Positions 9,700 to 21,599 of a stretch of DNA of 64,000 nucleotides are shown piece after piece. The stretch comes from Ctenosaura bakeri (Eukaryota > Chordata > Lepidosauria > Squamata > Iguanidae): assembly GCA_948474755.1 (NCBI GenBank), contig CAOLHI010000079.1:1116001-1180000 (forward strand). The letters are read 5' to 3'. The notes under the pieces were generated by a model. That model was not told the origin of the DNA, searched no databases, and saw nothing but the letters and a program-made list of their open reading frames with translations. Position 1 is the first letter of the stretch, and each line of letters opens with the position of its first letter. The position numbers and the translations under genes were made by a program.

Positions 9700-11590
9700 C
9701 TGGTGACGTAGAGTCAAATGCAGTCTGCATCAAACATGTATGCAGGTCAGATGCTCAGCACTTCTTCTGAGTTTTACATTTCTTGGTATATTTGGGTGGA
9801 AGATAATATGTAAAATAATACAAATCTTTCTACAAATTAGTATTAACACAAAGTTGCTTATATATATTTGCATAATCATCAAATGTGCTTCTCCCTTCTC
9901 TATTATTCCCATCTCTTTTAGCATCCTCTACCACGTTCCAGAATTAACACCACAGTTTCTACAGGCATATCAGTAAATATGCTGGTAAATTTCAAGGGCG
10001 GATTCCACTGAGACAAGTAGCCTAGCATTCTGAGCATGTCATCCCTGCAGAATATCTGGTACCAGCAAATTCTGTAGAGTTCTTAATCCTGGATAAAATG
10101 TGCTCACAAAAGAGATGTTAGCTTGTGAGAAGATGTGCCTACCCCCTACAAAATTCACCAGTTATGTGCAATCTACAAATTTGCTTTTTTGAACAAAGCC
10201 ACATTTAGAAATGGAATGGCACTCTGGAAAAGCTCAAGGGACTTATATACAAATGTATCACTGAAAAGCCAAGAAACATAACAGTTAAAAAGAAGAAACT
10301 GGCATTCAATCACTTGCAAAAAAACCCAGCTATCTCATACATATCCTCATACAAAATTTGAGCGCTCCCAAAAGTTAGCAGTAATTTCAGCACAGTGAAT
10401 ATTGTAGAATTAAGCATTAATACCCCAGAAAATAATGCCTTGTGCTTTACAATAACATTTTATAGTTTTGCTTGACAAGCCCTGGAGCTGGTCTCCTTAG
10501 CCATGTCTGTCCATTTTTTAAAGCAGGAACCAGAAAAACACATAGTATCTGCAAGTATCAAGATATATTAGCAATTTAATCCATCCTAGCACACTCTCAA
10601 GAGCCGTAGTAACTTGAAAGTGTGCTTGCTTTGAAGTATGCACTGGCAAAAAATGAGTGGAAACCTATCGCACTTGCAATTCCCTAAAAGGATGCTAAGC
10701 AAGCTCAGAAGAGCCATGACTGCCCATTTCAAGCCAAAACATTTCTGCTACCGGTGTCATTAAGGGAGAAAAAATAGAGACCTGAATATAAACAACCCCT
10801 TTATACTCCACCTCTGTTCCAATTGCAGTTAAAAATATTTTTCTTTATTTAGAATCACTGTATAATTTCAGTCATTCCTAAGTCTTATGAGCCAGTAAAG
10901 AATACAAATAACAGGCCTTGTGAGATGTACACGACTGAGAAGCAGAGCTTGAGAAAGTTACTTTTATTTACTCAGAATCTTTCAGACAGCATGGTCACTT
11001 CTCCAAGCTCTGCTAAAAGGATAAAAAAAAAAAAGATGAAAAAGACATCCTAAACAGCATTAGAAGGATTTTTGGCTGTTTGTTTCTCAACGCCATTTCC
11101 TCCTTCTGTGCTCTTCCCAAGAACTTTGTGTAGCTACAGCAGAACACTGAATACACAGGCACACTGTTACAGTGCTATGGCACTATAGAAAAGCATTCCC
11201 AGTTAACTAAACTTTGACTGACATTTGTAATACAGATTGGGCTAGTCAACTGTGGCAGGGGCTAATTTTCAACCACCACACTTCCTAGTGCGCTATCTCA
11301 AAACTGACTGAAAATAACATATTTTCAGTTTTTGTTTTAAATTCTTGGATTTCTGAATGCTTTCTTTACATTTAGAGGGAGTAGGGGATCATGAGGTACA
11401 GAAAATGGTAAATCAGTCCCAGATTTTGTAGTGGTGATATTGAGAGCAATTTCAGGCAATTTTTGATCCTCTTCATTCAAATTTTAGAGGTAGTTGATGG
11501 GGTCAGACAAAGACAGGGAGACCTGGGCAACCAAGGCTTATGAACACAACAGCTTCCCTATTGTCTCACAAAGCTAATATGAAAAGTATG
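9700..11590. other. Intron/flank without recognised features
   Basis: Lies downstream (in gene sense) of METTL24 exon 4, so it is intron 4 of that gene. No exon, RNA gene or clear repeat was recognised. A short A-run at 11022-11034 is the only simple sequence. Confidence 0.45.
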
Positions 11591-11599
11591 AAGTCCTAC

Positions 11600-11828
11600 C
11601 TTGTGGTGTCCAAAGTCATTTAATATGGTGCCAAGCTTCTTTGTGTTGGCACGAAGCTTATGAGCCGCAATTATTGGGTTGGGATCCCGCCAGTCTACAG
11701 ACAGGCGATGGTACCAGAGATGCTGTCCTCTCTGTACGTGTGCTGACGGGATACTGGGGTCAAAGCGATGCACTTCACACCCACTGTTGGCCATGCTGAT
11801 CTCAAACTGATTGTCATCACTGCCCAGC
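11600..11828 (-). CDS. METTL24: METTL24 internal exon 4 (methyltransferase-like 24)
   Basis: The minus-strand acceptor is a T-rich tract ending in CTAAG at 11829; the donor is AAG|GTAGGA at 11600/11599. The exon is 229 bp: one base completes a glycine codon from the previous exon, then 76 codons follow. It encodes '[20 protein letters not shown]', then '[10 protein letters not shown]', '[16 protein letters not shown]' and '[13 protein letters not shown]'. These are hallmark strings of vertebrate METTL24, a predicted SAM-dependent methyltransferase-like protein of the FkbM/Methyltransf_22 type. The GSD...E and F-D-P strings correspond to the expected nucleotide-binding motifs. The frame is intact. 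The substrate of METTL24 is not known to me. The C-terminal exon was not found in the window. Confidence 0.93.
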
Positions 11829-12174
11829 CTTAGCAAAGCAAAAAGAATAAGCAGAGCAATTTTCAAATAAAACAAAATAGGAAGAAATAGGAATATATAA
11901 AGGGCTTGAGGCAGCTAACAACAATTCTAAAATATAAAAATATTTTAAGTATGAAATGTCAAAGTGCTTGTCAGTTCACTGGTCTTTATCTGATTTGCTA
12001 TCATTATGTAACACATTATATTATTGTATTTGCTTTCTCCCAGCCAATGTAACTGGCTTCCACTAATTTCTAAGGGGACAGAAAAAAGAACTCCAGTCAA
12101 GAACTCAGCTGATGTAAGAGCAAACTATGATCTCTGCCTCGGGAATGAGCAAATTCCATGTCCCTGTACCTGAG

Positions 12175-12442
12175 AGCGTATCTGCACTACATAGATCACT
12201 TTGACTGCACCTCAACTTCCATGGCACCATCTTCAGGTGTGCTGGAACTGGTAGCTTGGAGAGTTAGTGAAGAAGTCTCTGCTGGAGAACTTAGTTCATA
12301 CCTTTGGATCACAGCACTAGAGTTCTATAGAGGGAATTCTGAATACCTCCCTAAAATACAAATCATCCAGTTCTCAAGAATAAGTGGAGCCACAGCACTT
12401 AAAATCGTATTGAATTCCTATAGCAATGTAGTGTAGATGCAA
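12175..12442. mobile_element. Degenerate MITE with terminal inverted repeats
   Basis: The left end reads TATCTGCACTACATAGATC and the right end GTAGTGTAGATGCAAAC, which are imperfect inverted complements. The interior has 'CTTCCATGGCACCATCTTCA'. This layout (GCATCTACACT ends, a CATGGC block in the stem) resembles a non-autonomous DNA transposon common in squamates. No transposase is encoded. The exact target duplication is unclear. Confidence 0.5.
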
Positions 12443-12449
12443 ACTCCCC

Positions 12450-13990
12450 TATGCTTGTTATTTGTTGAATGTTTTAAAACAACTACTTTATGTACAATCT
12501 TAAAATTTCATAATTTTGATACCTGGTTAAAGCTTCTTGGTACATCTTTTTCTGTCTCGAAAGGAGTACTAGCACCTTTTATACAATAAAAAAAACTTCT
12601 AATCCCAAGTCAATTAAATGCTCTGATGCATTTTGCAATGTCCTAGCAGGCTGATAAGTAACACCATTCTCTGTAAATCTTATCTCAGAGAATTCCACAG
12701 ATGCTTATGCATGAAACAGTGAAAAAAGATTCTCAGAGGAAGCAGCCTCCACAGGATTTGAGCTCCACTCCATCAGGCTCATATAAAATGTTTTGTTTTC
12801 ACCTCAATCTGCAGAAACAATACTACATTCCTTCCTAGGTTCATTCATTCAACATAGATTTATTTCAGAGCTGTCCATTTCATACCCTGAAATATTTCCT
12901 CCCTCTGTATACATCCTCTGGGAAGAACCCAGATGTTCTTCATTTTCTCTTTCATAAATAAAAATACATTAGATAAGAAATGTATTTCAGGGAGGTTTTA
13001 CCCTGAATAAAATTGCTTGGTATGCAATCCTACACCAAAGAACAAAACTATGTGGCAATGTCACTGAAAAACAGTAATTTGGAATCTTAAGGAATCAAGA
13101 ATTGATTGCTATGTAGTTCCTTAAGAATTACAAACATATACATGCCACATACACACTTAATTTATCTGAATCTTAGCTGGAATTTTTTCTTTTGCTCTTT
13201 AAAACGTTTTTAAATGCTTCTATATTTTCCACCATAAGGGACTATTAATGGAAGACAGATGTAGCATTCTTTCAGAGTACTTGGAAACCAAGCGACAAAT
13301 GCAAAATGAATCTAAAATTTCCTGAGGAATAGCCATTCAAATGTACGGAGTGGACTTACTTAACCTATTTCTAGAAGATTTATGTAAAATGAACACATGA
13401 AAACTTGGTTTCTTGCAGCACCTTTAAAAAGTTGGAGTATGAAAATCTTATTCTGTAGGGCTTTACCACATGCTGGTTTCTTGCATGATTGTACTGGCTC
13501 AGTTCTATCTTTGATCTCTCATTATCAAATGATGTCATCAGTCTGCTGTTGTTGGATTGCATTCTCATGATTATTGGGTCATCTATTTTCATTTACAAGA
13601 ACTACCCATGAATGGTTCAAATAATGCTGCTTTTCCACTATTGTCTATTTGTGCAATCCTTTCATTCCACTGCAGTTCCAATATTGTGGCAGTCATGTAG
13701 TGTTGGTAGGCACTGTTCTCTCCTTTCCCTTTCCCTGTCCCTATCCCCAAGCAGGGTGAATTCACTGCACTTCCAGTGTCTGGACAAAAAAGACATCATG
13801 GTGAAAGTTGAGACATGTTGCTTTTACTCCATTCCCCAGTATGTGTTGTTGTTATTTTGTTTTGACTTTTAGTTCAATTGCATACTTGCTCTGCCCCAGT
13901 GGTCACCAGTATGCTACAATTACACTGTTATGACACACAATTACACCATTGTGGCATGCTGCAATACACCATTACAGCAAATGGAAAACT
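12450..13990. other. METTL24 intron 4 DNA, nothing recognised
   Basis: AT-rich, no exon-like frame with splice sites, no clear repeat family. It sits on the low-coordinate, downstream side of exon 4's neighbour interval, between exons 4 and 3 (intron 3 in gene sense). Confidence 0.35.
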
Positions 13991-14068
13991 AAGAAATACT
14001 TCCGAACAGTCAAATGGCAAAAAAGCAGCAGTACAGGAAAACACAATGTCAAAATGACGAGGAGCAAG

Positions 14069-14127
14069 TGGCAGGGGGTTGCACTCGATGGCCCTTGTGG
14101 TCTCTTCCAACTCTATGATTCTATAAG
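14069..14127 (+). mobile_element. CR1 3'-end fragment
   Basis: Contains 'GGGGGTTGCACTCGATGGCC', then 'GTCTCTTCCAACTCTATGAT' and TCTATAAG, the conserved CR1 3' terminus, also seen at 6355-6411. Only the last ~60 bp is CR1-like; the 80 bp before it does not match the other CR1 copies by eye. Confidence 0.8.
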
Positions 14128-14389
14128 TCTCTTGGTATGCTGAAATTGTGTAAAGAAAAAAAAGAAAGAAAGAAAAAGCATAATGTATGCACTACGTAGC
14201 ACAGACAGGGGAAAGGAGGCAGGTTAGCGGGGTGGAGTAGAAGACCAATTGTGGAAATGTGCCCACAACAGCAGCATAATGTTATTGCAGAGATGGTATG
14301 GTAGTGATTGTTTCTATACTGGTATGTTTTTGTTTCCACAAATAATATGATTGCTGCAAGACAACAAGCTGGTGTGACCAAGCCTTTAG

Positions 14390-14900
14390 TTGCAAAACAC
14401 CCTCCCACTGAACATTGCAGTTGCTGTTCAAAAGGAGAATCCAAATTTTCATACTATTTTGCACTTTCATACTTTTATTCTATCCTAGTCAAACAGTAGA
14501 AAAGGAAGAAAAGGTAGAACTATCTATTTTTCAGTCACAGCTTGGAAAAGTTACTTTTTGGACTACAAGTTCTAAATCACATCTACTCACCATAGTTCTG
14601 AGAATTGCAGACTTTGACTCTGAGGTTGTCTTTCCCAGAGTGACCAGTCAGCCACCCTGCTGGAAAGCTTTCAAGGACAGCACAGTAGTGACAGCTTTCC
14701 CCTGCTGACTGTGCTCAAAATCTGATACATACAAAAATACTGACATTGAGGCACAGTGGCTCCATGTTCAGGTAAGAAAAACATCTTGCTCCATTAGTTA
14801 CAAAGCACTCTCCCTCCAAGCACTGTGTTTGCAGTTCAAAAGGAAAATCCAAATTGTTGATTTCAAAAGAAGAATCCAAATTTCTTTGCCTCCGTTTTAT
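14390..14900. repeat. Diverged direct repeat, two copies 400 bp apart
   Basis: Copy one about 14388-14475 and copy two about 14793-14895 share 'AGTT(G/A)CAAA', 'CACTCTCCCTCC'-like, and 'GTTCAAAAGGA(G/A)AATCC' blocks in the same order. A third partial copy of the last block begins at 14862. They precede the Penelope-like piece at 15005 and may be part of one older element. Confidence 0.4.
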
Positions 14901-15004
14901 TGCTTTTATTCCCACTAAGCTTATGAGAACAGGGAGTCCATGCTTTCATATACACACACTTCCTAAAAAATCTCATGTAGATGCCATAAACCACAGCATT
15001 GTTA

Positions 15005-15110
15005 TTCTTTCTCTGTACCATCACTGCCTGATGAAGAGGCTAGCATAATATATTTTGTACCTTTTGGTTGGTCCAATAAATGTATCATCCCATGATAAAT
15101 TTTGAATTTC
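15005..15110 (+). mobile_element. Penelope-like element 3' relic
   Basis: Reads 'CTGATGAAGAGGC', then 'CCTTTTGGTTGGTCCAATAA' and ATGTATCATCC. CTGATGA is the conserved hammerhead core and 'TTGGTTGGTCCAATAAA' is a common continuation in reptilian Penelope-like ends. The GAAA partner of the ribozyme core is not preserved. Assigned from motif order only. Confidence 0.4.
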
Positions 15111-15735
15111 TATTTGTTTGTTTTTCCGCTGTCTCTCTCTGTCTCTCTCTTCTTACAAGTCATTTGGTTCACTCACTGCCTTAATGAGCTACTCTCAGAT
15201 TAAATTCCTCCTACAGCTGTTTTAACAAACCCTTTCTACAACTGCCAGAACCTTTACTTAGCTTTGTACAACACCTGCAATCCTTCTTACAAGTGTCCAC
15301 AGACAACTCACCAGCACCTTGTCTACACAAAGAAGTAATGCATGAACCAGCAAGATGTGCACCACTTTCACTGCTGCAAGACTCTAGGGACTCTTTCAAT
15401 TGTGGCTTATCCAAAAGGGGGTTGTTTTGGTCATATGCTTGTGAGAATGAGTTGACCTCATAAACTATTTCCTATATTTGAACCCAGGCAACAGTGAACC
15501 AGAAGATACTCAAGTCAGAGAATTCTTTAAACGATGTTTGCATTTCTTTCAAATAGGAAGTATAGATAAATGTTACTAACTGAGGAATTCTGAGGGCTGT
15601 GGTCCAAAAAATATAATTTTTCCAAGCCCTGGAAACTAGAAATTTGTTTACCAACTTGTATGTGCAAAGCTGTGTAAATAAATACAATTAAATACCTGTG
15701 TAAAGATATATAGACTGCTTCAGCTTACATTCCTC

Positions 15736-15801
15736 TATGGAGGAGGAGGAAGAAGAGGCAGAAGAGAGGGAAAATAGTAAGACAGGAAGAAGAAAAAGAA
15801 G
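15736..15801. repeat. Purine-rich tract (pyrimidine-rich in gene sense)
   Basis: Nearly uninterrupted A/G over about 65 bp on the plus strand. In METTL24 sense it is a C/T tract ending in CCATAG, lying about 120-180 bp downstream of the exon-3 donor. It could imitate a splice acceptor or form unusual DNA structure, but no exon-like frame follows. Confidence 0.7.
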
Positions 15802-15918
15802 ACTTCTCCTAAAAAACTATAAGAATGATTACTAGTTTAAGATACTATTAACAGAATGCCTTAAGAGCAGGCCATTCAAGGTTACGGCACTTGAGATTAA
15901 TTCAAAGGAGACACTTAC

Positions 15919-16058
15919 CCCAGCGAATACAGGCGACATTGCTTCTTTTTTATTTGATGAACCAAATTAAATCTGTCATCCAGGCAGACTGACCAGAGCC
16001 TAGCTGGGCTGTCAGGGATTCTTGGCAGCTCCTTCACGTTTGTACGATTGCATGAAAT
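15919..16058 (-). CDS. METTL24: METTL24 internal exon 3
   Basis: Minus-strand acceptor ...TTTTAACAG|ATTTCATGC (exon starts at 16058) and donor CTGGG|GTAAGT (exon ends at 15919). It is 140 bp: 46 codons plus two bases that join with the first base of exon 4 to give glycine. It encodes '[20 protein letters not shown]', then '[20 protein letters not shown]' and CRLYSLG. '[11 protein letters not shown]' and 'QCRLYSLG' are METTL24 signature strings; the latter starts the SAM-binding motif that continues 'LGSDD' in exon 4. The phase match across all three exons supports real splicing. The introns are 4090 bp (to exon 4) and 11521 bp (from exon 2). Confidence 0.93.
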
Positions 16059-16465
16059 CTGTTAAAACAGTGAAGTGTTTCTTTCACTCCATCTTACAAT
16101 CTTTCTAATACATCTCCTGTTTTGTTTGTTCAGGGGGAAGGAAGGATGAGACAAACATCTCAGAGGAAATGGTTTAGCTGTTTTCATGGCTGACAAACTT
16201 AGGAGAGAAAAAGGCTGCTGGGTGTATTTTTTGTTTGCCTTGCTAAAGAAAGGATGCGCTGGATCAAAAGAAGCCTAACAGAAGAGCAGCGTAAACATAA
16301 AAGGCAAACAATTGGACTCCAGTGAATCTTACACATGGAATTCATTTTTTTTTCAAGAATAGCTCCCTTGAGTGCAAAAGTCAAATTATTTTTTCATTCA
16401 AACCTTGGATTAAATTCTACATTTGACATTTTTAAAGTAATAATGATATATTATTTGGAGACGCA

Positions 16466-16800
16466 GGCCATTTCCGCACTAGACAGTTATAGCGCTATGA
16501 TTCCACTTTCAACATACTATGGAATCCTGGGGTTTGCAGTTTTGGGAGGAGCTATGAAATTCCTTCCATGGGAAGTTAGTTTGCCTTTCTCTCTATTCTC
16601 TTTCTGCCAACAGATGAAGACCTGGCTGTTTACCCACCCTCTAAAAACTTTTAAATTAATATTTTAATATGAATGTTTGCTTAATATTTTTTAAAAACTT
16701 TTGTATACAAAACTTTTATATAAAACTTTTGCCACAATTTTAACTATACTGGATTTAATTCAAATTGCTAGCTGTCTTGGGTTTCATAATGTGAGAGAGG
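16466..16800 (+). mobile_element. Half of a palindromic MITE joined to an L2 3' piece
   Basis: 16466-16555 matches the left arm of the MITE family seen at 27351 (GGCCATTTCCGCACTAGAC, 'TATGATTCCACTTTCAACAT', 'AATCCTGGGGTTTGCAGTTT'). The right arm is absent. About 60 bp later, 'QQMKTWLFTHPLKTF' resembles the C-terminus of L2-type reverse transcriptases, followed by AT-rich L2-like 3' sequence. Confidence 0.55.
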
Positions 16801-16809
16801 TGTGAGATA

Positions 16810-18255
16810 AGTTAAACAAACTAACATCTAAGATTGCTGAATGTTCCCTAGCATGGAGCTAGGACTTCCTCCCATAAGCCCTGTGCTGAGTCAGGGTTGT
16901 CTGAAGGACAGGTTGTCTCCAGACATGAACCTGCTCCTGCTCAGATGTTAAGAGGGTTTTTGGAGGCCCTTCACTGGGAGTCCCTGCAATCCAAGATGAG
17001 GTGATGAAAAGAGAACTTTCTCACTGGCAACATCTTTGCAGAAAACTCTCCTTCAGGGAGTTTGGCTTTGAACATCCTTTATTATCTCTGTGCAGATAAG
17101 TAAAATTTGTTCTCCCAGACTTTTTAATAAATTTGGTTGCTGATAAAAGTGGATTCATGTTGCTTTTATATGCTACTGATCTGTTCTTCTTTTGGATACC
17201 ATTGCACATTTATTTATTTGCATTTGTTTTTATCTGTGGTAAAGACACCCTGGAAGAAAAGAAAATCCTTGTGGGATTTAGATTCCAGTTCATTAAAGAA
17301 CTTATATGCATGCTTCAATCCATTCATTCTTTTTCAGTGGATATGGTTAAACAAATCCACCCAGAAAAAATTAAAATTAAGCATATGTTTAAGCTCTCTG
17401 CTCAACACACTTTAAATGAGTATACAACATAATAATCCTGTCCAGGACTCACACACACCAGGAGTGTCTCCCACAGAAGGCACAACAGCATAATGCTAAG
17501 AATTGTCCATTTCAATATAGATGAGACAAAAGCAAAGTTGAGTTCAAACTCCAGAAGGCAATCTGGCCATTCTAAATGGTGAAACTCATAAGCAAGTGAA
17601 GGAGTAGCTCCTGACATTCATTGTCATCTCCCTTGCTTTCAACTAAATTGCTCATACTTTGGGTTCTACAGGGAATCCAATCTCTGCTCCACAGCACTGC
17701 AAATTCTGCAGCAAGCAAAGACAAAATCTATAATCTGAATAACCTGTGCATATATACACAGATTTAATTTTCCTTTCCATATTCTCCATCCCTTTTGTGT
17801 ACTCCAATATATCTATATCTCCTGTTCTTTCCTTTATATTAGAGTTGTTATGCTGTTCCCAATGGTCAGTTAAGAGAGAGGGGAGGAAAGCTTGTTTGTA
17901 GCTGGCAGTTAGAAATCTCATTCAACCATCCTGTGTCCTCATGTTTTTGCAAAGAATGAAAAGAAGCTTGAAATAGTGATTGCCACTTTGTAGTGAATTC
18001 AGCACACACTCACTTGTTTTAAAATACAACCCAAAAACCTACTAAAATTTAAGCCAATATATTTTAAGCTAACACATTTAGCAGGTTTGGGATTGTACTA
18101 CAAATCTGCAAATCTTGTTTGTCATTGATGATAAGCAATGATGATAGGACAGCAAGGCTTCCCCTCCATGTTCTGAAAGGATATTGACAATCCTGCTTCC
18201 TCAGATAAGGGCTAGAATATTGCAAGAGGGCAAAAAGACATCCTCAGTCTTCAGC
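16810..18255. other. METTL24 intron 2 DNA, nothing recognised
   Basis: No exon, RNA gene or confidently named repeat. Reading frames of 60-99 aa on both strands overlap each other and have no family motif. Confidence 0.4.
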
Positions 18256-18264
18256 CACACAAAA

Positions 18265-18480
18265 TACACACAGCCAATTTACAGGCAGTGGGGTGGTGAA
18301 TGGCTTTTGGTCTGAACTTTTTAAAGGGGCTATCCAAGGTGCTGAATCTATCAAGGGTACAGAATTTGATACCTTGGGCAGATCCTTTAAAATTTGTTCT
18401 AGAAGCCAAATAAGATTGACTCCCCCTGCTCCTTCCTGACATGGAAGCCCCCAGCTTCCAGTGTTTACTGAGAATTTCTA
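18265..18480 (-). repeat. Unclassified interspersed repeat A, copy 1
   Basis: The complement contains 'AAAGGATCTGCCCAAGGTAT' and 'CCTTGATAGATTCAGCACCT', then 'TGGATAGCCCCTTTAAAAAG'. The same ordered blocks (CAGCACC-TGGATAGCTCCTTT-AAG) are in the plus-strand copies at 19290 and 60460. No coding capacity or class was recognised. Confidence 0.45.
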
Positions 18481-19289
18481 TCAGACTCTGTGAGCATGAA
18501 AAAACCTGCAAAAACTGCTTCAGCAAAATGGGTAAGCAAGCGAAAATGAAAACAAGAAATTATCCTTAGCTAAAGCAGGCACTACCTAATCCCCTTCAAT
18601 AAGCAAACTGAACAAACATTATTAATAAAGATTAAGCATTAAGAATGCATTATATTGGGAGAAATTGCATCAGAAGGGCTTCATGCAACTGTGGCTGTTT
18701 CTCACTCCTCAACTTTTCATTACTATGACATTTTCATGGAAACAGTAGCTGCTTTTGCTTGTTCCCCTCTAAAATCTTAATGAAGCTGTGGATAAGAATT
18801 TTGTTCTCTTATCTCTCTCTACAGAATGCCAGTAACCATTGATCTTAAATTATAGGGAGGGGAGACCCTTAATTACACAAAAAATTAAACTACAGCAAAA
18901 TTAACAGAACCCCGTAACACTGCAAGCTATGGCAGCTGTTGAAGTAACTTGCTAACATTACTGCCTACCTAGGTAGGGAGATATCAAGGGAATGGGAAAA
19001 TCTCCATCCTTATCAAAAACCACTGGGAGGTAGTGGGGGGGCAGGAGGAGTCTCTCAGCACATGCCTTTCTGTGGTTTCTTCTGAATAATTAGATGGCTC
19101 CCTCACATGGCCTGATATTGGCAAAGAGAGCTGGCTACATAGTAAGTACATGCGTGCTCAGTGCTGACTGAGCTGCCCCTGTCTCAGGCACCATCTTCTG
19201 ATGGTTTGTGGTAAGAATGAGGATTGCTGTGCCTCTCAGCACCAATGCCCACGGATGGCTCCCATATGGGAGGGGCAGTGGTATCTCCC

Positions 19290-19445
19290 ATCTCAGTGTG
19301 GCAGTGCATCCACTCTAGGCTTTAGTCTAAATGTTAAAGTAACTATCCAAGCTGTTGGACCTCTTTGGGTATCATCTCTAAAGTTCACACTAAAACACAG
19401 AGTGGATTCCCCAACCCACTCATATGGATGCTACCAACCTCCACT
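19290..19445 (+). repeat. Unclassified interspersed repeat A, copy 2
   Basis: Shares 'ACTATCCAAGCTGTTGGACC', 'TTTGGGTATC', 'AAAGTTCACACTAAAACA' and 'GAGTGGATTCCCCAACCCAC' with the copies at 18265 (opposite strand) and 60460. Confidence 0.45.
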
Positions 19446-19449
19446 GATC

Positions 19450-20400
19450 TGTAGTTCCCACTTGGCGAACCACTACACTTGTTGCCACTTGCTTCTAATC
19501 ATTACAAGTGATTGAAATGGTCAGGCTTTACCAGTTTCTTTTACCACAGTGTGACTTTAAGGAGTAATCTACTACCTAGCTTCTTCAAACATTACTCCTA
19601 TACACCTTTCCCTCTTTCTTTCATCTTCTACCACATATGCCACACAGAAGACATATTCTTATGGTTATTTAGAACTCCTAGGGATCACAGAACATGATGA
19701 CTCATACCCGTCCTGCAAAGATTTCTGCCCGTGCAAGATGGTAGTTTTACCCATTAAGATTAAGAATGCACTGAATTAATTTATTTCTCATTTGTTAAGG
19801 TATGACCCCAAGATCTTGGCAACACCAACTAGAAAGCTCTTTAAGGTAGTAGCAGTTTCTTAAAAGCAACCAGTGCCTGAGTACCTCAACATTTGGCACC
19901 ACTCACTAATAAAAATGAATTGTTACTGCTCTGCATCCCAATCCCCTAAGCAGTGAGAACTCCAGGGGTGCAAACATCTGCTTAAGATTCTGTAGGTGAT
20001 TGGAATAAGTCACTGCAGGCTGATGGAGTTTTTTATGAGATATGCTTTATTTGATTATCACAAATGGAGCCTCACAGGTTAAAATTCACTCCAATAGCCA
20101 CTGTTCTTCGATCAGTTTTCCAGAGCAGATAAGGCTCATCAGAAGTTTGTTTTAAAAAGCGTCTGATTTCTCTCTAAATCAAGGGGCACAGGAATCATGC
20201 ACTTTGTTTAACTGTATTTCCAGAAGATGCCCAAAAGTGTAATTTGCCTTTTTAATAAAGATACTTGTTCCTTATATCCCTGAAAGATGCCCATTCCCTA
20301 TATTTTAGGATTCTCACAGAGAATCACCCAGAACCACTAGCTTCTCTTTTATCTGCTATTCACACACAAGAGTTAAGTCATTCCCTTTTCCTGTTTTATG
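19450..20400. other. Intron DNA, nothing recognised
   Basis: No exon or repeat assignment could be supported. Confidence 0.35.
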
Positions 20401-20404
20401 GGGT

Positions 20405-20600
20405 GAGACACCCCTGCTCAGCCATGGAAACCCACTGGGTGACCTTGGACATGTCACATTCTCTCAGCCTCAGAGAAAGGCAAAGGCCAAACCCCCTTTG
20501 AACAAATCTTGCCAAGAAAACTCCATGACAGGTTTGCCTTAGGGTCACTATAAGTCAGAAACAACTTGAAGACACACAACAAGACACACAACAACAATCC
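20405..20600 (+). mobile_element. tRNA-derived SINE, 5'-truncated
   Basis: Lacks the tRNA head but has the body 'CCATGGAAACCCACTGGGTG', 'ACAAATCTTGCCAAGAAAAC', and the tail 'AAGTCAGAAACAACTTGAAG' with ACACACAACAA repeats. Same family as 9503 and 34738. Confidence 0.8.
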
Positions 20601-20674
20601 CCAACCATCACCTCTCCCTTCCTTAGCTCCTCAAGGCAGATCCCCTGAATGTTTTCTTTAGCTGTCAATTAAGA

Positions 20675-20940
20675 CAGGGGTGGGCAACTGCATGGAAGGG
20701 AGGTAATTTTCACTCCCACACCCATCCCATCTTTCAGCCTGCACTGGCTTTATTTTTGTAACTTCCAGCTTTCATTTAGCTTCATCAGGAATCTTTTTTT
20801 TTCTCTGTTGTGTCTGGGGGTCACATGGTTGTTTTGCAGATTATTAGATAATTTTCACCCTCAATTAAAAAAAATAATAAAGTTCAAGGACTTTGGTAGT
20901 TTGTGGGGCACAAAAAGGGGATTGGAGGGCTGCATGTAAC
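20675..20940 (+). repeat. Possible hAT-like MITE remnant
   Basis: Begins ACAGGGGTGGGCAACTGCAT and ends 'GGGGCACAAAAAGGGGATTG' GAGGGCTGCATG, resembling the 'CAGGGGTGGGCAAC...CCGCATG' type of repeat widespread in amniotes. No clean inverted repeats or target duplication were found. Confidence 0.35.
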
Positions 20941-20944
20941 AATG

Positions 20945-21560
20945 GCAGATTTACAGCTGAACATTAGGAAAACAAAAATAACACCACAAATGATTTACGT
21001 AACTTTAAAGCAGATGATGAAGACATTGAAATAGTTCAACATCTTTCATAATTTGGCTCAGTCATTAATCAGAATGGAGGCTGAAGTCAAGAAATCATAA
21101 GAAGACTAGACCTTGGAAGGATAGCTATGAAGGAACTAGGCAAGATCCTCAAGCGTAAAGATATGTCATTGAATAGTAAAGAAAGGATTGTCCATGTCAT
21201 CATATTTTTATGTATGGCTGTGAAAGCTGAACAGTGAAGGAAGCTGACAGGAAGAAAATCAATTCATTTGAAATATGGTGCTGGAGAAGAGTTCTATGGA
21301 TACCATGGATTGCTAAAAAGGCAACTAAATGAGTCCTAGAACAAAACAAGCCTGAAGCCTAGAAGCCAAGATGATTAAACTGAGACTGTCATAGTTTGGA
21401 CGTATCATGAGAACACATGACTAACCAGAAAAGACAATAATACTTGGTAGAAGGCAGTAGGAAAAGAGGAAGACGACATTACAGATCGATAGACTCAATC
21501 AAGTAAGCCATGGCCCTGGTCAGCAAGACCTGAGCAGGGCTGTTGATGATAGGGCCTCTC
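20945..21560 (+). pseudogene. BovB/RTE LINE ORF2 3' part, decayed
   Basis: In mixed frames it reads RTE-clade reverse-transcriptase C-terminal strings: 'LNIRKTKI', 'YGCES' with a stop, 'KKADRKKINSFEIWCWRRVL', 'WIPWIAKKATK', and 'RKRGRRHYRSIDSIK'. 'F-E-x-W-C-W-R-R' and 'K-R-G-R' are typical of BovB. Many stops and shifts show age. The 3' hairpin tail of BovB (GTCGGAA...) is not evident. Confidence 0.75.
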
Positions 21561-21599
21561 ACTGCCAAAAGACAGGCTGCCAAAAGTCAAAGTCAATTT

